From Mycolicibacterium lutetiense (GTDB taxonomy: Bacteria > Actinomycetota > Actinomycetes > Mycobacteriales > Mycobacteriaceae), in NCBI RefSeq assembly GCF_017876775.1, contig NZ_JAGIOP010000002.1, positions 248,001 to 312,000 on the forward strand: a stretch of 64,000 nt of DNA. The letters run 5' to 3'. The position numbers and the translations under genes are program-made. A model generated the notes under the pieces. It was not told where the DNA came from, searched no databases, and was given only the letters and a program-made list of their open reading frames with translations. Positions 8,617 to 16,601 of the stretch are shown here, piece by piece; the first letter of the stretch is position 1, and the number at the start of each line of letters is the position of its first letter.

Positions 8617-9886
8617 GCCAGGCCACCGGCATGCGCTTGATGCCGTGGATGAACGGCGACAGGAGTCGGTCAGGTTCCTCGGTCACCATGATGTCGGGCA
8701 ATTGGCGGTGCAGTTCCTCGAACGCCACCGTGATCTCGCGGCGCGCCAGGTTAGCTCCGAGGCAGAAATGTGCCCCGCCGCCACCGAATCCGAGGTGAGG
8801 GTTGGGATGGCGGGTGATGTCGAACATCCATGGATCGGCAAACTTCGACTCGTCCCGATTCGCCGATCCATACCACAGCGTCACCTTGGCCCCGGCGGGC
8901 AGTGATGTCCCGCCCAGCACGGTGTCCTGGGTGACCGTGCGGCGCATGTAGCTCACCGGCGACGCCCACCGCACGATCTCCTCCACCGCGGTGGGAGCCA
9001 GTTCCTCGTAGTGCGACCACCACTTCTGACGTTGCTCGGGGTAGCGGGTGAGCGCGAGCACGCCGTGGCTGATGGCGTTGCGGGTGGTCTCGTTGCCCGC
9101 GACCACCAGGAGGATGAAGAACGAGGCAACCTCAGCGGAGGTCAACCGTTCCCCGTCGACCTCCGCCTGAACCAGGCTGGTCGTCAGATCCTCGGTGGGC
9201 GTCGCGCGCCGTTCGTCTGCGAGCGCGGTCGCGTAGGCGCCGATATCCGTCGCGACAGTGACGAACTCGTCGAAATCGGTGGTCAGGTCGGGGTCGCCGA
9301 ATCCCAGGATCACGTTGGTCCAATGGAAGATCCGTTGATGGTCGTGCTCAGGGATCCCCATCATGTCGCAGATGATCTGCAGCGGTAACGGTCCGGCGAG
9401 TTCGGTGACCAGTTCGGCGGTGCCGTCAGGATTCCTGGCCACCATCTCACTGACCAGGCGCCGGGCCCGGTCCCGCACGGAACCCTCGATCAGCGCCACC
9501 ACCCGCGGCGTGAACGCGCTGCGCACGATGTTGCGAAGCCGGGTGTGGCGGGGGTCGTCCAATGCAATCATCGAGCCGAAATACTCTGCCAATTCCGCGG
9601 TTTGATCACCGATGGTGATTCCGGAGGCAGAGCTGAAGATCTCCGGATGGCGGCTGGCGTGGAACACGTCGTCGTACCTGGTCACCGCCCAGTGCCCGGC
9701 GCTCTCCGGCAAGCCGTCGAGGCCGCAGGCCCGGTGGAAGGAGATCGGGTCATCCCGGCGCAGCGCGGCGAACGCCCCGTCGCGGGCATCGTCGTCCGCA
9801 CGCCAGAACTCCCACAATCCGAGGTCGATCTCCGAGCGTGGCACGTCGACAGGAGGTGCCCCATTGATCCGCGGTGCGATACCCAC
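8609..9886 (-). CDS. cyp124: Cytochrome P450 CYP124 (methyl-branched lipid omega-hydroxylase)
   Basis: The product has 425 residues and is nearly colinear with M. tuberculosis CYP124 (Rv2266), including PLPLQIICDMMGIP and FHWTNVILGFGDPDL. The I-helix AGNETTRN, K-helix EEIVRW and heme-binding GGGGAHFCLGANLARRE are intact. CYP124 hydroxylates the terminal methyl of branched lipids, including phytanate and cholesterol side chains. The GTG at 9886 matches the known N-terminus (ARVNGTPP-like PRINGAPP); the open frame runs further to 9964 without similarity. No KstR-like box is visible upstream. Confidence 0.93.
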   Translation of the reverse strand: MGIAPRINGAPPVDVPRSEIDLGLWEFWRADDDARDGAFAALRRDDPISFHRACGLDGLPESAGHWAVTRYDDVFHASRHPEIFSSASGITIGDQTAELAEYFGSMIALDDPRHTRLRNIVRSAFTPRVVALIEGSVRDRARRLVSEMVARNPDGTAELVTELAGPLPLQIICDMMGIPEHDHQRIFHWTNVILGFGDPDLTTDFDEFVTVATDIGAYATALADERRATPTEDLTTSLVQAEVDGERLTSAEVASFFILLVVAGNETTRNAISHGVLALTRYPEQRQKWWSHYEELAPTAVEEIVRWASPVSYMRRTVTQDTVLGGTSLPAGAKVTLWYGSANRDESKFADPWMFDITRHPNPHLGFGGGGAHFCLGANLARREITVAFEELHRQLPDIMVTEEPDRLLSPFIHGIKRMPVAWPT

Positions 9887-10061
9887 CCCGCCAGGGTAGG
9901 GCCGGAACGGACCGAAGAATGGGTAACGCTCGGATCGGTGGGGGCGATACCCCACGGGGTGCACGTTTCACCGCTCGCAGCCAGATGTGTTGCAAGGCGT
10001 TGCGGCGCCGGGCCATTGGGGGATGGCCGGCGTCGGGGTCACGGCCGTAGGAGGTTCAGGT

Positions 10062-10559
10062 ATGAAGCTGACCAAGTTCGTGGCGACTGCGTTGACAGTC
10101 GGCGCGTTCGGAATGGGCGTCACGGGGTTGGGGGCTCCGGTGGCGTCGGCATCACCGGTTGCGCCGGTTCCGCTCAAGCCGGGGCACGGCAACGACGACT
10201 GCTTCCCGTTCTGTGACGGCGGCGGGCCGCCCGGCCATGACCGTGATTTCGATCGTGGCCGTGATTTCGACAACCGCCGTCCTGATTTCGACAACCGGGG
10301 CCACGATTTCGACAACCGCCGACATCGGGACGACAAGGGTCCCTGGTGGTCGAACAACCGGCACGACTGGTGGGATGACCGCCAAGGCCCGCCGCCGTGG
10401 GGCTGGGGTCCGCCGCCACCGTTCCAATGGCGGGGCGGGCACCTACCGCCGACCATCAACTACTGGGGCTACAACCTGAACCCAGTCTGGGACCACGGGT
10501 TCCGGCAGTGGGGCGTATGGCTGTTCGGCGTCTGGATCCCGATCCTCGGCGTCGGCTGA
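10062..10559 (+). CDS. Secreted protein with Asp-Phe-Asp-Asn-Arg repeats
   Basis: The product has 165 residues. A signal peptide (residues 1-31, cleaved after ASA) precedes a low-complexity region rich in Asp, Arg, His and Gly with three copies of DFDNR, then a Pro/Trp-rich stretch and a hydrophobic aromatic C-terminus ending near GVWIPILGVG. The start has a strong AGGAGGT ribosome site 7 nt upstream. I do not recognise a domain. The charged repeat block could bind metal or cell-wall polymers, but this is a guess. The nearby convergent neighbour is a DUF6188-like gene. Confidence 0.8.
   Translation: MKLTKFVATALTVGAFGMGVTGLGAPVASASPVAPVPLKPGHGNDDCFPFCDGGGPPGHDRDFDRGRDFDNRRPDFDNRGHDFDNRRHRDDKGPWWSNNRHDWWDDRQGPPPWGWGPPPPFQWRGGHLPPTINYWGYNLNPVWDHGFRQWGVWLFGVWIPILGVG
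10263..10320 (+). repeat. 27-bp tandem coding repeat (x2.2)
   Basis: GATTTCGACAACCG recurs at 27-bp intervals, encoding DFDNR blocks separated by four variable residues. It explains the repetitive middle of the secreted protein. Confidence 0.75.
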
Positions 10560-10576
10560 TGCCCCGTCGGTAGCGG

Positions 10577-11008
10577 TCAGCCGCTCTCGCGGGCGGGGCC
10601 CTCGTCGCCGACGTCATCCTGATCGTGACGAACGACGCGGACCCGCCCGTGCGGCAGGCATGCGGCGTAGCCGTGGTGCTTCCCGTACAGCTCCCACGAT
10701 GTCCGGTCCTCCTCGGGCCGGACATCGATGCGGTGGCCGTCGGAAAAGCTGAGGTGCAGGCTGCCGTTGTCCTCCCAGTCGGCATGCGTGCAGCGCTGCC
10801 CCGCGAAATCGAAGAGCGGCCGAACCTCGTTGCGCAGTGCTTGCGGGTCCAGTGACACCACTTCCGAAGCGTCGGCACCGATGGCCGGCAGCGTGAGTTC
10901 CAGCGGGACCGAGATGACCAGTTCGTTGTAGTCGTCGAGGTTGAGCACCAGGCCATCGCGAAACGCGATCCGCTGGACCAAGCACCCTTGAATCCATTGT
11001 TCGCTCAT
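10577..11008 (-). CDS. Conserved protein, DUF6188-like
   Basis: The product has 143 residues, with no signal peptide or membrane segment. The N-terminal half (QWIQGCLVQRIAFRDGLVL) and the middle (LHLSFSDGHRIDVRPEEDR) look like antiparallel strands of a small beta domain, and the end is acidic and polar. I associate it with the actinobacterial DUF6188 family from overall pattern only. It is divergent from the F420-dependent oxidoreductase, with 86 bp between starts. Function is unknown. Confidence 0.7.
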   Translation of the reverse strand: MSEQWIQGCLVQRIAFRDGLVLNLDDYNELVISVPLELTLPAIGADASEVVSLDPQALRNEVRPLFDFAGQRCTHADWEDNGSLHLSFSDGHRIDVRPEEDRTSWELYGKHHGYAACLPHGRVRVVRHDQDDVGDEGPARESG

Positions 11009-11094
11009 TGTCTAACTCTGAACCGCCGGACGACCGGGCACAAGAGGCGCCAGCGAGACGTTGCGCTAAACATGGATGGCATGGGAAACGTCCG

Positions 11095-11976
11095 ATGAAG
11101 GTCCGGTTCGGGGTAGGAGTCGGCGCCGATACGGTCCCGGACGAACTGGGGGACATCGTCGATCACCTCGAGAATTCCGGGGTCGACTCGCTGTGGTTCT
11201 CCGAGCTGGTCTACACGCCGGCGGTGGATCCGTTCATCGGCATGGCCTACGCGCTGGCACGTACCCGGCGGCTGAAGGTCGGGACCTCGGTGGCCATCCT
11301 GCCGGGCCGCCATCCGGTACTGGTGGCCAAGCAGCTGGCGTCGTTGGCGGCGCTGGCGCCCAAACGGGTCCTCCCGGTGTTCGGCCTGCATTCGGCCCTG
11401 CCGGCGGAACGCGACATCTTCGTGGTTCCCGACGGTCGCCGGGCCGCGGTCTTCGACGAATCGCTGCATCTGTTGCGGTCGGTCCTGAACGGCCATGACG
11501 TGTCGTTCGAGGGGGAGTACTTCACCGTCCACTCCGCGCAGGTGCAGCCGGTTCCGGCCAGGCCGATCGACATCTGGTTGGGCGGATCGGCGCCGGCGGC
11601 GCTGACCCGCATCGGCAGATACGCCGACGGGTGGCTGGGCAGCTTCCTCACCCCGGACGAGGCGGGCGCGGCGCGTCGGCGCATCGAGGCAGAAGCCGCG
11701 GCAGCCGGCCGGGCCATCGAACCCGACCATTACGGCATCAGCCTCGCCGTGGGGGACGGTGCACTGCCCGCAGACCTGCTCGCCGCGGTGCGTCGCCGCA
11801 GACCCGGCGTCGACCCGGCCGAACTCGTGGCCGCCGACTGGCCCGACCTGCACCGCCAAATCGATGGCTACCTCGCCGCCGGCCTGACCAAGTTCGTGGT
11901 CAGGGCTGCGGGCTCCACAGACCGCGCCGCATTCCTGGACCGGTTCACCACTGAGTTGTTGCCCCGGCAGAACTGA
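11095..11976 (+). CDS. LLM-class F420-dependent oxidoreductase
   Basis: The product has 293 residues with a luciferase-like TIM barrel. Recognisable pieces are the first strand MKVRFGVGVGAD, SLWFSELV, ALARTRRLKVGTSVAILPGRHP and the long FEGEYFTVHSAQVQPVPARPIDIWLGG segment that forms the cofactor and substrate wall. Mycobacterial members use reduced deazaflavin F420. The ATG at 11095 is used because it begins the first barrel strand; upstream codons lack similarity. The substrate is unknown. It stands alone between a DUF6188-like gene and the MPT53 operon. Confidence 0.87.
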   Translation: MKVRFGVGVGADTVPDELGDIVDHLENSGVDSLWFSELVYTPAVDPFIGMAYALARTRRLKVGTSVAILPGRHPVLVAKQLASLAALAPKRVLPVFGLHSALPAERDIFVVPDGRRAAVFDESLHLLRSVLNGHDVSFEGEYFTVHSAQVQPVPARPIDIWLGGSAPAALTRIGRYADGWLGSFLTPDEAGAARRRIEAEAAAAGRAIEPDHYGISLAVGDGALPADLLAAVRRRRPGVDPAELVAADWPDLHRQIDGYLAAGLTKFVVRAAGSTDRAAFLDRFTTELLPRQN

Positions 11977-12078
11977 CCCCGGCGAGAACTCCGAGGGTGA
12001 ACCCGGGGGTGTCGACTTCCGTATTAGGGGGTATGCGCAGGCCGTGCGTGTGCTGCGCCCTGAGCGAAGGAGACTGCC

Positions 12079-12597
12079 ATGACGTTGCGACTCCCGCGGT
12101 TGCACCGATCGGTCCTATCCGGCCTGGCCGGCGTGCTGGCGGCAGTTGGGGTGGTGTTGGCGCTCGTCGCGGCACCGACCGCAGCCGCCGACGACCGGCT
12201 GCAGTTCACCGGCACCACCTTGTCGGGCGCCCCGTTCAACGGGTCGAGCCTGGCCGGGCGGCCTGCGGTGCTGTGGTTCTGGACGCCGTGGTGCCCGTTC
12301 TGCAACGCCGAGGCACCATCGGTGAGCCAGGTCGCTGCGGCCAATCCGCAGGTCAGCTTCGTCGGTGTGGCGGCACACTCAGATGTCGGGGCCATGCAGG
12401 GATTCGTCGACAAGTACCACCTCAATTTCCCCAATCTCAATGATGCCGACGGGTCGATCTGGGCCCGCTACAACGTCCCGTGGCAGCCGGCGTATGTCTT
12501 CTACCGCGCCGACGGAACGTCCACGTTCGTCAACAACCCCACGTCGGCGATGCCGCAGCAGGAGCTGACCGAACGGGTCGCGGCCCTGAAGAGCTAG
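12079..12597 (+). CDS. mpt53: Secreted thioredoxin-fold protein, MPT53/DsbE-like
   Basis: The product has 172 residues. A signal peptide ends at the ALVAAPTAAA region (about residue 37), followed by a thioredoxin domain with the redox site WCPFC near residue 72 and the cis-Pro loop VPWQPAYVFYRADG. It matches M. tuberculosis MPT53 (Rv2878c), an extracytoplasmic thiol-disulfide enzyme that oxidises secreted proteins. A GCGAAGGAG ribosome site precedes the ATG. The CcdA-like gene follows after 9 bp, so both are one operon. Confidence 0.92.
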   Translation: MTLRLPRLHRSVLSGLAGVLAAVGVVLALVAAPTAAADDRLQFTGTTLSGAPFNGSSLAGRPAVLWFWTPWCPFCNAEAPSVSQVAAANPQVSFVGVAAHSDVGAMQGFVDKYHLNFPNLNDADGSIWARYNVPWQPAYVFYRADGTSTFVNNPTSAMPQQELTERVAALKS

Positions 12598-12606
12598 GCG
12601 CCGGGC

Positions 12607-13497
12607 GTGCCAGACAACCTGGTGGCATTGGCGTTCGGCGCCGGACTCGTCGCGGCACTCAATCCCTGCGGTTTCGCGCTGTTGCCCGGCTACCTGGCGC
12701 TGGTGGTGCAGGGCACCTCGCCGCGCGGACCGCTCAACGCGGTGGCGCGAGCACTCGTGGCCACCCTGGTGATGACCGCCGGATTCGTTGCGGTATTCGG
12801 CACCTTCGGCCTGCTGACCGTCGCCGCCGCAAACACTGTGCAGCGATACCTTCCCTACGTCACCTTGCTTATCGGGATCGTCCTGATCCTGCTGGGGGTC
12901 TGGTTGCTCGCGGGCCGCGGACTCGGGTTGCTGCTGCCCGACGCGGTGGTGGGCCGTGCCGGATGGGCACCCACTGCGCGGCTGGGCTCGATGGCCGGAT
13001 ACGGCGTCGGATATGCGCTGGCATCACTCACGTGCACCGTGGGGCCCTTCCTGGCGGTCACCGGCGCAACCCTGGAATCGAACACCGCGCTGCACCGGGT
13101 AGCGGTATTCGCCGCGTACGCGGGAGGGTTCGCCCTCGTCGTCGGCGTGCTGGCCGTGGCAACAGCGTTGGCCGGCACCGTCGTGCTCGACCGATTGCGC
13201 CGCGTCGTCCCCTACATCGGCCGGATCAGCGGCGCCCTGCTGATCGCCGTCGGCGCCTATGTCGCCTACTACGGCTGGTATGAGATCCAATTGTTCAGCG
13301 CCGCAGGGAATCCCGATGATCCGGTGATCGCTGCCGCCGGCCGCCTGCAGGGCACTTTGGTGGGATGGGTGCACCGGAACGGCGGATGGCCGTGGGTGCT
13401 GGCCCTGCTGGTATTGGTGGCGCTCGGTGTGTGGCGGGTCAGATTCGCCGCGAGAACTCGCCGCGCACATCCGGCCACGGTGGACGACGCACCATAG
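12607..13497 (+). CDS. CcdA/DipZ-type thiol-disulfide membrane transporter
   Basis: The product has 296 residues and six to seven membrane helices. Two conserved cysteine motifs, LNPCGFALLPGYLAL in helix 1 and SLTCTVGPFLAV in helix 4, form the redox pair that carries reducing equivalents across the membrane. It corresponds to Rv2877c, which lies beside MPT53 in M. tuberculosis. A GTG start follows the MPT53 stop by 9 bp, so it is probably co-transcribed. Its last 59 bp overlap the convergent small membrane gene. Confidence 0.9.
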   Translation: MPDNLVALAFGAGLVAALNPCGFALLPGYLALVVQGTSPRGPLNAVARALVATLVMTAGFVAVFGTFGLLTVAAANTVQRYLPYVTLLIGIVLILLGVWLLAGRGLGLLLPDAVVGRAGWAPTARLGSMAGYGVGYALASLTCTVGPFLAVTGATLESNTALHRVAVFAAYAGGFALVVGVLAVATALAGTVVLDRLRRVVPYIGRISGALLIAVGAYVAYYGWYEIQLFSAAGNPDDPVIAAAGRLQGTLVGWVHRNGGWPWVLALLVLVALGVWRVRFAARTRRAHPATVDDAP

Positions 13498-13771
13498 CGA
13501 TTGTTGCCAATGTCGCTGCCACCAACCCGATCAGTTCACCCATCAACGCGATCCGCGTGGTGTCCACGGCAGGGACCCAGGTGGATTTGCCGTCCTTGAC
13601 GACGAAAATCCCGAGGGGCCTGGACATGGACCGCCCGCTGTCGGGCCGGTGCCAGACCTTACTGGCCGGTATCACCGTCGCCCCGTCGGGCGTCACATAG
13701 GGGTCACCGAAGACCCGTGAGGTCGTCGCGGTATCAGCAGTGATGCTGTCGAGCGCATCGGGAAGGCGCAC
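13439..13771 (-). CDS. Small membrane protein, Rv2876-like / YtfJ-related
   Basis: The product has 110 residues. The soluble part (PYVTPDGATVIPASKVW, then SRPLGIFVVKDGKSTWVPAVD) resembles the GerW/YtfJ sporulation-protein family; a single helix (IALMGELIGLVAATLATIAMV) follows. M. tuberculosis has a small transmembrane gene, Rv2876, at the same place beside the CcdA-like gene. I place the start at GTG 13771 because GAAAGG lies about 9 nt before it; ATG 13780 has no spacing to that site. The 3' end overlaps the CcdA gene by 59 bp. Function is unknown. Confidence 0.72.
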   Translation of the reverse strand: MRLPDALDSITADTATTSRVFGDPYVTPDGATVIPASKVWHRPDSGRSMSRPLGIFVVKDGKSTWVPAVDTTRIALMGELIGLVAATLATIAMVRRPPWPDVRGEFSRRI

Positions 13772-13788
13772 GCCGGGCATCCTTTCAT

Positions 13789-14016
13789 TCAGCGGTCAAA
13801 GTCGGACTCGTCGTCGAGCGGCACGACGATCGCCTGATCGATCAGGTCGGCCTCGGTGGCTTCCACGTCGGGTGAGATGCGCACCCGACGCAGATCCGAC
13901 AATGCGTCGTCCTCGTCGTCGACACTGACCGGTATCAGTTGTTCCACGACGTCGGCCTCTGGGGCGTCGTCATCGAGGCTGTCCTCATCGAATCCGCCAT
14001 CGTTCGCGTGCGTCAT
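13789..14016 (-). CDS. Short acidic protein with internal duplication
   Basis: The product has 75 residues, with about a third of them Asp or Glu. Two segments are similar: EADVVEQLIPVSVDDEDD (residues about 21-38) and EADLIDQAIVVPLDDESD (about 54-71). There is no signal peptide or membrane segment. AGGGGA precedes the ATG by 6 nt. It lies 8 bp downstream (minus strand) of nothing obvious and 17 bp before the YtfJ-like gene, so the two may be co-transcribed. I do not recognise the family; a small partner-binding protein is possible. Confidence 0.75.
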   Translation of the reverse strand: MTHANDGGFDEDSLDDDAPEADVVEQLIPVSVDDEDDALSDLRRVRISPDVEATEADLIDQAIVVPLDDESDFDR

Positions 14017-14099
14017 GATTTCCCCTCACCGACCGGCATCGCCGTGCATACCGATTGTGCTACTTCTGAACTCGCGTTTCAACGCGAATTTCGGTCCAT

Positions 14100-15137
14100 T
14101 CAGCGCGCGGGCGGGCCTGCCGGGGTCTCGGTGGCGTCGCGGCGCCGCGCCGCCATCCCGGCCAGCGCCTCGAACACCACCCGGTGCGCGGCGTTCACCG
14201 TGAGCTCGGCGTGGTCGTAGGCCGGGGCCACCTCCACCACGTCGACCCCGACGACGTCATGGGCGCGGCACAGCTGTCGCACCATCCGCAGTAGGTCGGC
14301 GCTGGTGATACCGCCGGGCTCCGGCGTGCCGGTGCCCGGCGCATGTGCCGGATCGAGGACGTCGATATCGACGGAGACATAGAGCTTTTCGGCTTTCTGT
14401 AGTGCTTCGGAAACCGCGTCGGCCATCACCTCCTTGAATCCGCGCTCCCAGATCTCCTGCATGGTGTGCCACGTCATGCCCTGCTCCAGCATCCATTCGA
14501 AAGTGTCCTGCGGCGGCCAGTAACCCCGCAGCCCGACCTGGACGAAATGGGTGCCGGGCACCGCGCCGGACTCGATGAGCCGACGCATCGGGGTGCCGTG
14601 ACTGGCCAGATTGCCCTCGATGTTGTCGGCGGTGTCGGCATGCGCATCGAAATGCACGATGCCGACGTTGCCGTAGCCGTGGACATCGGCCACCGCGGTC
14701 GCCGAGGGCCAGGTGATCGAATGGTCGCCGCCGAGCACCACCGGAACGATCCCGCGCGAGGCCACCGCATGAACCCGCTCGCGGATGTTGGCATGGGAGA
14801 CCTCGGCCTGCCCGTGCGGGCAGTACGCATCGCCGAAGTCGACCACTTCGAGCCAGTCGAAGATCTCCAGGCCCAGGTCGAGGTGATAGGTACCCGGTTC
14901 GTAGGCCGTCGCCCGAATCGCGCGCGGACCGAACCGGGCGCCGGGACGATTGGTCGTCGAAATGTCGAACGGTGCACCGACGATCGCCACATCAGGCTGC
15001 CAGGTGTCGAGTTGCGCCGCCTCGGTCAGGAACGGCCGGTGCCCGAACGAGACCATGCCCGAGTGCGGCAGGTCGAGTTGCTCGGCCATGCCGGGCGGCA
15101 ATTCACGCTGTGGATCGTGATCGTGCTGATCGCCCAT
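14100..15137 (-). CDS. speB: Agmatinase / ureohydrolase
   Basis: The product has 345 residues of the arginase/agmatinase fold. All three manganese-binding motifs are present: GGDHS near residue 137, FDAHADTAD near 162 and SVDIDVLDPAHAPGTGTPEPGG near 255. Ureohydrolases of this type split agmatine (or guanidino acids) into putrescine (or amine) and urea. The PGARFGPRAIR substrate-loop segment is typical of agmatinase and guanidinobutyrase, so either substrate is possible. It is followed by a gap of 83 bp and lies close to the thioesterase gene upstream (49 bp), perhaps one operon. Confidence 0.88.
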   Translation of the reverse strand: MGDQHDHDPQRELPPGMAEQLDLPHSGMVSFGHRPFLTEAAQLDTWQPDVAIVGAPFDISTTNRPGARFGPRAIRATAYEPGTYHLDLGLEIFDWLEVVDFGDAYCPHGQAEVSHANIRERVHAVASRGIVPVVLGGDHSITWPSATAVADVHGYGNVGIVHFDAHADTADNIEGNLASHGTPMRRLIESGAVPGTHFVQVGLRGYWPPQDTFEWMLEQGMTWHTMQEIWERGFKEVMADAVSEALQKAEKLYVSVDIDVLDPAHAPGTGTPEPGGITSADLLRMVRQLCRAHDVVGVDVVEVAPAYDHAELTVNAAHRVVFEALAGMAARRRDATETPAGPPAR

Positions 15138-15186
15138 GTCCAGACATTACCGCCGCGGGCACCGCGGTACGGCCGGGTCGAAAGAT

Positions 15187-15609
15187 TCATTGGCGGGCAA
15201 CGGAACTGAGCGCGCTGCGAACACATTCTGGAACGGGTCGCTTGGACCAGTCACCGGTCGAGACCACGACGTAGACGTTGCTGCCGCAGACTCTGGGCTG
15301 CTCGTCACCGGAGGCGTCGGTGCCGAGCACCGTGAAACCCAGGGTGAAGCTGGTGGTGCCGATGTGCTCGCACTGCACCGCGACCCGCACCGATTCCCGC
15401 CACCGGACCGGCGACCGAAAATCGATCTCGGTGTGCACCACCTGCATGTCGAGTCCATCGGCGATCAGGTCGGCGTAACTCACCCGCAGGTGGTCGAACA
15501 GCCCGGTGCACGCCTCGTCGAACCAGGTGAGGTAGTGGCCGTTGAACACCACACCCTGCTGGTCGATCTCGGCGTACCGGGGAACGATGCCGAAGCTGTA
15601 CCGCGTCAC
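15187..15609 (-). CDS. Hotdog-fold acyl-CoA thioesterase (4HBT family)
   Basis: The product has 140 residues with the 4HBT pattern: YAEIDQQGVVFNGHYLTWFDEAC contains the catalytic Asp and substrate helix, followed by the strands DMQVVHTEIDFRSPVRWRESV. These enzymes hydrolyse acyl-CoA thioesters, and mycobacterial members act on branched or aromatic acyl-CoAs. It starts at GTG 15609, 39 bp from the divergent threonine dehydratase. Substrate cannot be predicted. Confidence 0.85.
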   Translation of the reverse strand: MTRYSFGIVPRYAEIDQQGVVFNGHYLTWFDEACTGLFDHLRVSYADLIADGLDMQVVHTEIDFRSPVRWRESVRVAVQCEHIGTTSFTLGFTVLGTDASGDEQPRVCGSNVYVVVSTGDWSKRPVPECVRSALSSVARQ

Positions 15610-15647
15610 CGCTCCACGGTAACCGGTGTTCGGGAGACACTTGCCTG

Positions 15648-16601
15648 GTGAACCTGGTGACCCTCGAGGACATCGACGCCGCTGCCCGGCGGATCGATGC
15701 CGACATCGTGCGAACCCCGCTGCTTCCCGCCGGCTGGGGAGACCGTGAACGGCCGTTGTGGCTCAAGCCCGAGAATCTGCAACCGATCGGCGCATTCAAG
15801 ATCCGCGGCGCGTTCAATGCGTTGGGTCGACTCGATCCCGGCGTGCGGGCCGCCGGAGTGGTGGCGTATTCCAGCGGCAATCATGCTCAGGCGGTGGCGT
15901 ATGCGGCCGCGGCCTTCGGCGTCACCGCACACATCGTGATGCCCGAGGAGACGCCGACGGTGAAGGTGCAGGCCACCAGGGATCATGGGGCGCAGGTGGT
16001 GTTGTGCGGGGCCGGGCAGCGTGAGTCGGTCGCCGCCGAGCTGGTCGAGCGGACCGGTGGGGTGCTGGTGCCGCCGTTCGACCATCCCGACGTGATCGCC
16101 GGTCAGGGCACCATCGGACTGGAGATCGCCCGGGATCTTCCCGATGTTGCATCCGTGTTCATCCCGATCAGCGGTGGCGGACTGGCCTCGGGTGTGGGTA
16201 CCGCTGTCCGTTCCCTGTGCCCGCAGGCCAGGATCTTCGGTGTAGAGCCAGAACTCGCCGCCGATACCGCCGAAAGCCTGGCTGTGGGTCACCGCGTGGA
16301 CTGGCCTGTGGCGCAACGGAACCGGACCATCGCCGACGGGCTGCGGTCGACACCGTCGGCATTGACGTTCGCCCACCTGCAACGTGTTCTCGACGATGTC
16401 ATCACCGTGACCGAGTCTGAGATCCGTTCAGCGGTCCGAGAACTCGCGTACCGTGCGCACTTGGTCGCCGAACCCAGCGGTGCGGTGGCGCTGGCGGGTT
16501 ACCGCAAGGCGACCGCGCCGTCTGGTCCGGCGGTCGTGATCGTCTCGGGCGGCAACATCGAACCGCTGTCGTTGGCCGAGATCCTGTCCGGGGGTCAGTG
16601 A
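15648..16601 (+). CDS. Threonine/serine dehydratase (PLP, fold type II)
   Basis: The product has 317 residues. The PLP lysine is in GAFKIRGAFNAL (near residue 50), the carboxylate-binding loop is SSGNHAQAVAY, and the phosphate loop is SGGGLASGVGTA near 180. The length lacks the C-terminal ACT domain, so this is the catabolic, non-allosteric type, converting threonine or serine to 2-oxo acid and ammonia. A GTG start is used. It overlaps the convergent peptide transporter by 7 bp and is divergent from the thioesterase. Confidence 0.9.
   Translation: MNLVTLEDIDAAARRIDADIVRTPLLPAGWGDRERPLWLKPENLQPIGAFKIRGAFNALGRLDPGVRAAGVVAYSSGNHAQAVAYAAAAFGVTAHIVMPEETPTVKVQATRDHGAQVVLCGAGQRESVAAELVERTGGVLVPPFDHPDVIAGQGTIGLEIARDLPDVASVFIPISGGGLASGVGTAVRSLCPQARIFGVEPELAADTAESLAVGHRVDWPVAQRNRTIADGLRSTPSALTFAHLQRVLDDVITVTESEIRSAVRELAYRAHLVAEPSGAVALAGYRKATAPSGPAVVIVSGGNIEPLSLAEILSGGQ

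Noticed and set aside
10263..10320. A short direct-repeat array that might be CRISPR.
   Set aside because: The repeats are in-frame protein-coding units with no unique spacers.
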